A stretch of DNA of 39,385 bases from Maricaulis sp. GTDB taxonomy: Bacteria > Pseudomonadota > Alphaproteobacteria > Caulobacterales > Maricaulaceae. The translations under genes were made by a program, and so were the position numbers. Where the stretch lies: contig NZ_JASBRW010000020.1 of assembly GCF_030149235.1 (NCBI RefSeq), positions 1 to 39,385 on the forward strand. The letters run 5' to 3'. The notes under the pieces are model-generated. The model was not told the DNA's origin. It was given only the letters and a program-made list of their open reading frames with translations, and did no database searches. Below are positions 17,905-24,524 of the stretch, one piece after another; within the stretch, counting starts at the first letter, position 1; each line of letters begins with the position of its first letter.

Positions 17905-18585
17905 CTACTCCGCAGTCTCTTCGACCGGTGCCAGATCCAGATTGTTCATAATTCGGCTGACGATATTGGCGCTCTCATCGACATCGCGCGGATCACCCAT
18001 GACAACCCACTCGCGGTCCACCAGATCGCCGGTCTGCAGATCGATAACGGTCCCGGCGGTCAGGCGGATATTCTGCGACGGCGGCGTGTAGCCGGTCGCG
18101 ACGCCGATCATGACCTGGGTCATGAAGACGCCGCCACTCTCGATCTGGGAGTAGTGGTCGATAAACACCGCATAATCGCTGTCATAGGTGTCGCCGAGCA
18201 GAGCCGCATCGCTGCCGAGCGTCAGGTCCATATTACTGCCCACGCCACCCTTGTGCGGCATGTTATCGCCGGCATGCTGAGCCACGACTTCGTACAGGAG
18301 AAGCAATTGGTCGAGCTGGTCATTGCGTTCCGCGTCGGCGTCGAAGGCAACCGTGTCGAAGCCCTGCTCACCGACCTGCGCATCAAAATGACTGAACAGG
18401 TTTTCCTTGGCCTCGGCCGTCCAGTCTGCGCGCACCTCGGCGCCGCCCGTGGTGATAAAGACCACCTCGGCATTCGGCTCCATGATCAGATAATCGGGCG
18501 CCTCGTCATCATTGATTGCGAGCGCCGGAGCTGCGGTGAGGAACGCAGCGATGGCCGCGCCGGTCAGAAGGTTCGTGTAACCCAT
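17905..18585 (-). CDS. Exported protein of unknown function, first gene of the M48 cluster
   Basis: This encodes 226 residues with a cleavable signal peptide (hydrophobic 7-22, likely cut after APALA). The mature part has no motif I know. It alternates short strands and acidic loops and ends IMNNLDLAPVEETAE. I chose ATG 18585 because GGGGGA lies at normal spacing before it; a TTG four codons earlier is less likely. It precedes the M48 protease gene by 4 bp. Because the proteins on both sides of the protease share a similar IMN-x-x-DLA ending, they may be paralogous partners or substrates. That is inference. Confidence 0.78.
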   Translation of the reverse strand: MGYTNLLTGAAIAAFLTAAPALAINDDEAPDYLIMEPNAEVVFITTGGAEVRADWTAEAKENLFSHFDAQVGEQGFDTVAFDADAERNDQLDQLLLLYEVVAQHAGDNMPHKGGVGSNMDLTLGSDAALLGDTYDSDYAVFIDHYSQIESGGVFMTQVMIGVATGYTPPSQNIRLTAGTVIDLQTGDLVDREWVVMGDPRDVDESANIVSRIMNNLDLAPVEETAE

Positions 18586-18682
18586 GAATTCCCCCAAAAA
18601 TCAGTCGAGGGAAGGTGTCATTCCACGCCACAGGAGGTCAAGCAAAAAACCCGTGTGAATTGCATTTACAACAAGGGCTTGC

Positions 18683-21160
18683 CTAGATGGTTTCGCTGAG
18701 CGACGAGACGGGGGTCTTGACCAGACCCAGCTCCGGCGGAACGCCTTCACCGCTGGCCTCAAGGGGCAGGTGACACGCCACTTTCGTGCCCTGGCCGGGC
18801 TCTGATTGCAGCTCGACCCAGCCCCCGTGCAACTTGGCGATTTCCTTCACCAGCGCCAGGCCGAGACCGGCACCGCCGCGTTCCCCACGGGCGAAGCGAT
18901 CAAACACCTTGGCCTGCTGGTCCGGCGCAATGCCTTCACCATCATCCGCGACCCAAAGCGTCACTTCATCACCCTGACCGCGGGCACCGATAGTGACATT
19001 ACCGCCCGGCTCGACATGACGCAGCGCATTGGACAGCAGGTTCATCGCCACCTGTTTCAGACGATTGCGATCCGCCCGCAGCAGGCCGACCGGCCCGTCA
19101 ATCTCCACGTCCAGCTTGATCGAATTGTGATCCGCACGCGCCGCCAGCAATTCGGCACTCTCTCGAGCCACGCTCTCGATATCCACATCGCCGAGATCCA
19201 GCTCGAGCTGGCCGGCATCAATCGCCGCCACATCGAGAATGTCATCGATCAGCTTGGCGAGGTGCTCCGACGCCGCCTGGATCGCCGCCATCGGTTCCTT
19301 TTGCCGATCAGTCAGCTCACCGGCGAAGCCTTGGGCCAGCATGTCGGCATACCCGCCAATCGTCGTCAGCGGGGTGCGCAACTGATAGCTCACATGCTCG
19401 ACGAACTCGGTCTTGATGCGCTCGGACGCCTCGAGGGCCTCGGCGCGCTCGCGCAGGGCTTCCTCGATGCGGCGGCTATCGGTGACATCATCCCAGCATA
19501 TCAGCGTCGCGCCATCGGGCAGCGGCCGGGTCAGATAGGTCAGCACCCGCTCATCGGAGCGATGCATTTCACCGGTCACCTGTTTGCGCGCCTGCGGGCT
19601 CGGATCGGTGACGCGGCCCTTGATATCGTTCCAGATGCGGTCATCGGCGAAAAGGCTGGCGCAGGTTTCCGCCACGGTGTCGAAATCGGGCTGACCATCG
19701 AGCTCATCCGGCTCGAAACCCCAAAGCTCTTCAAAGGCGTTATTGTTAAGCTGCAAGCGGCCATTGGCACCAAACACCGCCACCGCCTCGTGCAGTTTGT
19801 CCAAGGTCGCCCGCTGCACATTGATCAGCGTGTTGTAGCGCGCCTTCAGGGACAACTCGTCGGTCTTGTCCTCGAAGATGAGCATCAGACCACCGAGCGG
19901 GTGGCGCTGACGGGCAATACGAAGCGTGCGGCCATCGGGCAGCGGCCAGAGCTCATCCGGCGTCTCGTCATTGGGCGAGGCATCATAATAGGCCAGCTCG
20001 TCCGACTTCCACTGGGCGAAATCGGCCTGTTCCGGAAGCAGGCGCTTTTCCCGCATCCGGTCGAGCAACTGGGCATGGCCGGGGCGCTCGGTGAGCCAGG
20101 CATCATCGAGCTTGAACAGCGCCTTGAATGCCTTGTTGTGGAAGCTCAACCGCTTCGACCGGTCAAACACCACTACAGCCTCAGCCATGTGATGCAGCGT
20201 TTCGTCATGCGCCCGGCGGAAGCGTTTCAGATCGGCCTTGGCTTCCTCGCTCGCGGTCTGATCGATGGCGATACCGGCGGCGCCGCCGGAAACCGGGAAG
20301 ATGAGGAATTCCATCGCCCGGCGTCGGCCATTAATGACCACGATCCGCGTTTCACTGATCGGCTTGGAGTCCTGAATCGCCCTGGCAGCTTGCTCCTTCA
20401 TGCCATTGTCCAGGAGAAGCTGATCGCCGAGGACTTCATCGAGCCGTTTGCGGTCGACCGCACCGACATAAATCTGGTTGGCCCACTCGATCCGGCCGGA
20501 AGCATTGGTGCGCCAGGCCGGGAAGGGGGCGCGGCCGAGCATGTCGAGGAAAGCGACCGGGTCCTGGCTGACTAGGCGACGGGCTTCCTCGATGCGGCCG
20601 CGAGCGCCGGATTCTTCCAGTCCGCGAATAGTGGAATCAGAAAGCCAGACGACGAGCTGCGTGCCGGCGGCGCGGCCGTCCACCTCGAGGAACCGCCCGC
20701 TCGGACCGATAATGGTCAGGGAGAAGGGCCGCCCCTGTTGCATCAATTCCTGGAACCGTTTGCGCAGCGTGGTCTCGTCCCCGCTGGAGGACCGCGCCTC
20801 ATAATCCGCCAGCCCCTCCATGAGGATGCCGGCCGGGTCGGGTCCGTCCGTCGCCTCGGCAAACCGCAGCAATGAGGCCAGCGCCACAGAGGAGCCAAAG
20901 ATCTTCGGCTGGCCCCAACCGGTCGCGGTTTCCTCGAACGGGGGTTCGTCCCAAACTAGGACAAGTCCCGGATGGGCACCGAAAATACTGTCCGCCCGGG
21001 CAATCCGGTCTTCCATGTCGCTAAGCTTGCGGCGCCACACGGCCTGGGCTGCGCGAGCCCCTGCCGTCTTGCGAAACGCCCATATCCCCACCACGAGCGC
21101 AAACGCCATGGCTCCGAATGTGACAATCATCGTCGCAAACTGGAAAGTCTGTCCGGTCAT
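18683..21160 (-). CDS. divL: DivL-type cell-cycle pseudo-kinase with tyrosine in the H-box
   Basis: This encodes 825 residues, a little longer than Caulobacter DivL. One N-terminal membrane helix (about 8-28) is followed by several PAS-like domains (around 200-300, 315-430 and 445-560). A coiled segment leads to a DHp domain whose H-box reads FVEHVSYQLRTPLTTI, with Tyr592 where other kinases have His. The ATPase domain keeps N-box NLLSNALRHV, G1 DDGEGI and G2 GAGLGLALVKEI. In Caulobacter DivL regulates CckA, and through it CtrA, in response to DivK. It probably does the same here, since the Tyr substitution and the layout match. The gene stands alone, with a 278-bp regulatory region upstream. 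Confidence 0.92.
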   Translation of the reverse strand: MTGQTFQFATMIVTFGAMAFALVVGIWAFRKTAGARAAQAVWRRKLSDMEDRIARADSIFGAHPGLVLVWDEPPFEETATGWGQPKIFGSSVALASLLRFAEATDGPDPAGILMEGLADYEARSSSGDETTLRKRFQELMQQGRPFSLTIIGPSGRFLEVDGRAAGTQLVVWLSDSTIRGLEESGARGRIEEARRLVSQDPVAFLDMLGRAPFPAWRTNASGRIEWANQIYVGAVDRKRLDEVLGDQLLLDNGMKEQAARAIQDSKPISETRIVVINGRRRAMEFLIFPVSGGAAGIAIDQTASEEAKADLKRFRRAHDETLHHMAEAVVVFDRSKRLSFHNKAFKALFKLDDAWLTERPGHAQLLDRMREKRLLPEQADFAQWKSDELAYYDASPNDETPDELWPLPDGRTLRIARQRHPLGGLMLIFEDKTDELSLKARYNTLINVQRATLDKLHEAVAVFGANGRLQLNNNAFEELWGFEPDELDGQPDFDTVAETCASLFADDRIWNDIKGRVTDPSPQARKQVTGEMHRSDERVLTYLTRPLPDGATLICWDDVTDSRRIEEALRERAEALEASERIKTEFVEHVSYQLRTPLTTIGGYADMLAQGFAGELTDRQKEPMAAIQAASEHLAKLIDDILDVAAIDAGQLELDLGDVDIESVARESAELLAARADHNSIKLDVEIDGPVGLLRADRNRLKQVAMNLLSNALRHVEPGGNVTIGARGQGDEVTLWVADDGEGIAPDQQAKVFDRFARGERGGAGLGLALVKEIAKLHGGWVELQSEPGQGTKVACHLPLEASGEGVPPELGLVKTPVSSLSETI

Positions 21161-21192
21161 CTGTTCCGCCCTGCGCGAAGACCGGCTCCACC

Positions 21193-21236
21193 AAAAAAAT
21201 ACGGGCCCTCGCGAATCACCATGATAGCGAGGCCCC
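21193..21236 (-). terminator. Terminator-like or attenuator-like hairpin just before divL
   Basis: On the minus strand, arms 21236-21227 and 21212-21203 pair over 10 positions with one mismatch around a 14-base loop. GTA and a run of seven T residues (21199-21193) follow after the second arm. Only 32 bases separate the T-run from the divL ATG at 21160, too few for a complete promoter. It either ends transcripts from the TonB-domain gene or sits in the divL leader. A TATCAT -10-like element in the loop is the competing explanation. Confidence 0.55.
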
Positions 21237-21317
21237 GAGTCGGGTGCGATGCTTCCGCCCGCAAAAATCTAAATAAGTTATGTTCGTAGCCGGTCTGGCC
21301 GGGGGAGACATGTCGTG

Positions 21318-21326
21318 TTTTCCACA
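21318..21326 (+). promoter_or_regulatory. DnaA-box-like 9-mer upstream of divL
   Basis: TTTTCCACA matches the relaxed DnaA box TTWTNCACA at every position. It lies 158 bp upstream of divL, about 80 bp from a second, one-mismatch box at 21404-21412. Function is inferred from sequence alone. Confidence 0.4.
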
Positions 21327-21403
21327 GCCTGCTGCGGCAAAAACAGAGTCGGCTCAAGACCTTGAATCGCATTCGCGGCGCCGGCCCCGTGCCTGCACGA
21401 AGC

Positions 21404-21412
21404 TGTGGAAAC
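21404..21412 (-). promoter_or_regulatory. Second DnaA-box-like 9-mer upstream of divL
   Basis: Read on the minus strand it is GTTTCCACA, one mismatch (first base) from TTWTNCACA. It lies three bases from the CtrA-like box at 21416-21430. A short motif of this kind can arise by chance. Confidence 0.3.
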
Positions 21413-21415
21413 TTC

Positions 21416-21430
21416 CTAATGAATGGTTAA
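21416..21430. promoter_or_regulatory. CtrA-like box TTAA-N7-TTAG upstream of divL
   Basis: On the minus strand the site reads TTAACCATTCATTAG. It has the full left half TTAACCAT and a right half one base off the TTAA-N7-TTAA consensus of CtrA. It falls in the non-coding gap between the TonB-domain gene and divL, about 256 bp before the divL start. Confidence 0.45.
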
Positions 21431-21438
21431 CACCGCAC

Positions 21439-21903
21439 CTATCGGATGCGGACTTCACCCGCCCGGAACTCGAACAGGACGACACAGTTCTGCAACCGGT
21501 CGACATTACTAAGTGGTTGAAATTCCCAGTCCGAAACCGCGCGCCGGGACTCCCGGCTGAAGCCGCCGCCGGGCACTGAGCGGGCTATGCGGATATTCTC
21601 GACCTGTCCCGCGTGGGCGACATCGAAGCGGACCACGACCCAACCCTGGCGACCGCGGCCATACTCGCGCGCGGGGTATTGCGGCAGTGCAGCCCGGACT
21701 GCCGCCAGCGTCGACCCCCGGCAATCCTCCGGACCGATCAGACGCTCGACATTTGGAGGCACGGGATAGTCACCCGTGGGCATGAAGTGCCGGTCACGCA
21801 CGTCAGTGTCGAGCCCTGGAACCGGCAGGTCCGGCAAGCCCACTTCCGGCACGCCTGCACAGGCCGACACGCTGAGCGTCAAGGATAGCAACAATACCCG
21901 CAT
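21439..21903 (-). CDS. Small lipoprotein with a TonB C-terminal-like domain
   Basis: This encodes 154 residues. A short signal ends in SACAG with a candidate lipidated C15. A Pro-rich linker (VPEVGLPDLPVPGLDTD) leads to a TonB-C-like domain with the typical Y-P-x5-G-x-G-x-V-V-V-x-F-x-V pattern: QYPAREYGRGRQGWVVVRFD, then IRIARSVPGGGFSRESRRAV. Two further cysteines (in PEDCRGS and LQNCVVL) could form a disulfide. It lacks the membrane anchor and ExbBD-binding helix of true TonB, and no exbBD or receptor gene is near. It is therefore probably a periplasmic or outer-membrane protein using the fold, not an energy transducer. It diverges from the membrane protein at 22110. Confidence 0.78.
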   Translation of the reverse strand: MRVLLLSLTLSVSACAGVPEVGLPDLPVPGLDTDVRDRHFMPTGDYPVPPNVERLIGPEDCRGSTLAAVRAALPQYPAREYGRGRQGWVVVRFDVAHAGQVENIRIARSVPGGGFSRESRRAVSDWEFQPLSNVDRLQNCVVLFEFRAGEVRIR

Positions 21904-21984
21904 ACCGCGACATTCCGTTAGTTAAAGCGACCCGATGCGCTCTCAAACTGCCCAAAGTCCGGCTGCCACTAAGGAAAAAAACCC

Positions 21985-21998
21985 TTAACAGCGATTAA
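21985..21998. promoter_or_regulatory. TTAA-N6-TTAA element in the divergent intergenic region
   Basis: Two TTAA tetramers are separated by six bases, one fewer than the CtrA consensus. They lie between the divergent genes starting at 21903 (-) and 22110 (+). I record it as a weak site: the spacing is off and this gap is AT-rich compared with the rest of the window. Confidence 0.2.
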
Positions 21999-22109
21999 GA
22001 ACTTCCCTGTTCGGCTCCGGGACGCGTATGATCCTGCGAAGTGGGAAGCTATCGCAACGGCACGTTCCCTGCACGTAACGAGCGATAGGTCATTGAGGGT
22101 GTATAGTAA

Positions 22110-23723
22110 ATGTCACTGCTGCCGACTGCCCATGCCGGGCAAACCTACGGCTCGCGCCGCGTCGATTTCTTTACAGTCTCGGGTCAGGTTTCAGCGTCCG
22201 ATGCCCATATCGGCCGCATCACCGACACCGACGGCATGGACCATGATGTCAAGCTGACCGAGCAATCCAGCGCCTTCGCGCCGGGTGACAGCGCCACCAT
22301 CTTGCGCATCCAGTCCGGTCCCAATCGGCGATCGCGCCCGGTGGCCATCATCAACCACTCCCGCGGCGTCTGGATGCGGGCTGCACCCGATGCGACCTCC
22401 ACCCTGGCACGTTCCGGAGTGACACGGACCTTCAACTGGTGGCTTTCCATCCTTTTCCTCGCCCTGGTCGCCATCGCATCGGTCTGGCCGCTGATGCACA
22501 CCTTCCTGACCGAGATCAATCGCTCGATGATGGCCAGCGTTCCGAGCTTCGATATCTATGCCGATCTCACCGCCCAATTCCCGGCCCTGACCGGCTGGCG
22601 GCTAGAGAGCGGCCTGTCGACCGGATTGAGCGACGCGCTGACGAGCCTCGGCTTCGTGCCAATGAACCTGTTGACCGAGATCGGCGTCTTCAGCCTGGCC
22701 GGTCTGATGGCCCTGCTCAGCTTCTCGGCCCGGTCCTGGCGTCTGATCTACGTCCCGGCACTCGCAGTCGGGGCAGTGATCGCCGGTGCCATCTTCGGCG
22801 GCGCGGAAGCGACCCTGGCAATCATCGGCGCGTCGATCGCACTCTTCATGCTGGGCGGGTTCATCAATCGGGTCCGCGATAGCGGCCGCCTGAACAGCCG
22901 CGTCGAACAACTCGCCGAACACGTCCTGCGCAATCCGCCGTTCGAGGAAGTGCGAACCGCACCGGCCACCGCCATCGCCGCTGCCGGCGCAACCCTCGCC
23001 GTATCGCAGCCGGAAACCAGCGCTGCCAGCGCCGTGGCCGAACCGGAGCTTGCCGAAATGCCGGCTGAGCCGATCGCCGAGCCGGCACCGGAAGCCGCGC
23101 CGGTTGAAGTGGAAGCTGTCGAGGCCGAAGCCGAAACAGAGGACGCAACCGAGGCTGAAACGGCCGCCGAGATTGAAGAGCCTGTCCTGGCGGAGGCGGC
23201 AGCGGGCAGCGAAGCCACAGAGTCCTCCGAGGAAAGCGACGCTGAGGAGACGCCAGAGCCGGTGGAAGCGGCCGCTGTCGAAAGCGAAGTCGAGGACGAT
23301 GATCTCCCGTCCATGGAAGAGGTCGCCGCTGCCGCGGCACTGAACCAGCAGGAACAGGCCAAGGCCGAGGGATCAGAGGCTGTTGAGACGGTCAGCGAAG
23401 CGGTTGCTGTGGAAGACCAGTCCGTGACGCTGGAAGATGACCGCGCCCTGGCCGTGGCCCCGCCACCGCCGATGCCGACCGCAGCGGAACCGGCACCGGT
23501 TGAAACGGAGACCGAGCCGGCTGTCGTCGCGGAAGAAGCACCGGTTGAAATGGACACGCCGCCAGCTGACCCGGTGGCCGAACACACCGAGACGGAGCTG
23601 TGTGTTCCGGTTGATGACCCACTGATCGACGACGACCATGACCCGATGATGGATGAGGCGGGATCCGCCGATTTCGCACCGGGCGCACCGGAAATCGAGC
23701 TGGAAGACGAGCGGCAGTCCTAG
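22110..23723 (+). CDS. Membrane protein with a long acidic, Ala/Glu-rich cytoplasmic or periplasmic tail (unknown function)
   Basis: This encodes 537 residues in three parts. Residues 1-95 form a small beta-rich domain (VDFFTVSGQVSASDAH, VKLTEQSSAFAPGDSATIL). Residues 110-253 hold about four membrane helices (110-130, 185-205, 212-232, 233-253). From about 280 to the end is a low-complexity tail built from Ala, Glu, Val and Pro, strongly negative, with almost no Lys or Arg. I recognise no family. The tail is certainly disordered by composition and is similar in style to acidic tails that bind basic partners or tether complexes. The gene stands alone. Upstream is the TonB-domain gene in divergent orientation and downstream is converging ptsH. 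Confidence 0.8.
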   Translation: MSLLPTAHAGQTYGSRRVDFFTVSGQVSASDAHIGRITDTDGMDHDVKLTEQSSAFAPGDSATILRIQSGPNRRSRPVAIINHSRGVWMRAAPDATSTLARSGVTRTFNWWLSILFLALVAIASVWPLMHTFLTEINRSMMASVPSFDIYADLTAQFPALTGWRLESGLSTGLSDALTSLGFVPMNLLTEIGVFSLAGLMALLSFSARSWRLIYVPALAVGAVIAGAIFGGAEATLAIIGASIALFMLGGFINRVRDSGRLNSRVEQLAEHVLRNPPFEEVRTAPATAIAAAGATLAVSQPETSAASAVAEPELAEMPAEPIAEPAPEAAPVEVEAVEAEAETEDATEAETAAEIEEPVLAEAAAGSEATESSEESDAEETPEPVEAAAVESEVEDDDLPSMEEVAAAAALNQQEQAKAEGSEAVETVSEAVAVEDQSVTLEDDRALAVAPPPPMPTAAEPAPVETETEPAVVAEEAPVEMDTPPADPVAEHTETELCVPVDDPLIDDDHDPMMDEAGSADFAPGAPEIELEDERQS

Positions 23724-23755
23724 GGGCTGATCGCCCCGCACCTGGCCTTGCGCGT

Positions 23756-24031
23756 CTAGTCGGTTTCGTAGAAGCCGGCCTCGACCAGCTCGGCCAGGGC
23801 TGCAATCGCCTCTTCGGCCTGGCTGCCATCGCTGCGGATGTCGATCTCGCAACCCTTGCTGGCCGCCAGCATCAGCAATTCCATAATGCTGTCTGCATTA
23901 ACCGTTTCGCCATCGCGCGAGACGTGGACAACAGCGTCGAAGCCTTGCGCCATTTCGACAAATTTCGCGGCCGCGCGGGCATGCAAGCCGCGCGCATTGC
24001 AGACAGTGACCCGGCGTTCGGCTGTGCTCAC
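23756..24031 (-). CDS. ptsH: HPr-family phosphocarrier protein
   Basis: This encodes 91 residues. HPr accepts phosphate from Enzyme I on His17 (NARGLHARAAAKF) and passes it to EIIA proteins. The regulatory serine region is kept as NADSIMELLML with Ser48. With the mannose-type EIIA upstream it forms the truncated, probably regulatory PTS of alphaproteobacteria (PTS-Ntr-like), with no sugar permease nearby. The start is GTG at 24031, overlapping the EIIA stop as GTGA, with GAGGGAG upstream. It converges with the acidic-tail membrane protein gene. Confidence 0.95.
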   Translation of the reverse strand: MSTAERRVTVCNARGLHARAAAKFVEMAQGFDAVVHVSRDGETVNADSIMELLMLAASKGCEIDIRSDGSQAEEAIAALAELVEAGFYETD

Positions 24032-24435
24032 TTACCGGCTCCCTCGAGCACGGTTGAAGCAATCGCGATATAGCGCTTGCCCGCATCAACACCCATCGCG
24101 GCCAGTTCATCCAGCGAGGAGCGCGAACGCGCTTCGGCCAGCTTGATCAGCATCGGCAAGTTCACGCCGGCAATGACTTCGACCTTGCCCGGTTCGAGCA
24201 GGGAAATCGCCAGGTTGGACGGGGTGCCGCCGAACATGTCGGTCAGGATCAACACACCTTCACCGCGATCAGCATCGGCAATGGATTGACGGATATCGGC
24301 GCGGCGTTTCTCAAGGTCATCGTCCGGGCCGATGCACACCGCCAAAAACGCGTCCATCGGACCGACCACATGCTCTGTGGCGGCGACGAATTCATCGGCC
24401 AAACGGCCGTGGCTGACAATGACAACTCCAATCAT
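24028..24435 (-). CDS. PTS EIIA component, mannose/fructose (EIIA-Man) type
   Basis: This encodes 135 residues of the EIIA-Man fold. His9 in IGVVIVSHGRLADEF is the phosphoryl acceptor from HPr. LILTDMFGGTPSNLAISLL and VIAGVNLPMLIKLAEA complete the family signature. It is a single domain without an EIIB/C/D partner, which in alphaproteobacteria goes with a regulatory rather than transport role. It overlaps ptsH and sits 90 bp after chvG. In Caulobacter and rhizobia an hprK gene normally occurs between chvG and this gene; the gap here holds no such gene. Confidence 0.93.
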   Translation of the reverse strand: MIGVVIVSHGRLADEFVAATEHVVGPMDAFLAVCIGPDDDLEKRRADIRQSIADADRGEGVLILTDMFGGTPSNLAISLLEPGKVEVIAGVNLPMLIKLAEARSRSSLDELAAMGVDAGKRYIAIASTVLEGAGK

Positions 24436-24524
24436 GACATCTATGTAAACGCGCCTTTCGCTCCGGGGGAAAGCCTTTTTGCAACTGTAAGCGTGCGAAG
24501 TTCAGTCGCGGGGCGGTCGACGGG

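Noticed and set aside
18806-20575. A 589-codon open frame on the + strand, antisense to divL
   Set aside because: Shadow of divL; the sequence is His/Gln/Arg-rich without domain features.
21161-21438. Possible chromosomal replication origin, because CtrA-like and DnaA-like boxes lie together
   Set aside because: Too few boxes, no AT-rich unwinding region, and no hemE, dnaA or parAB genes nearby; a regulatory region of divL is the simpler reading.
23723-23737. Short hairpin GGGGC-TGATC-GCCCC after the acidic-tail gene
   Set aside because: Only five base pairs and no T-run; too weak to call a terminator.
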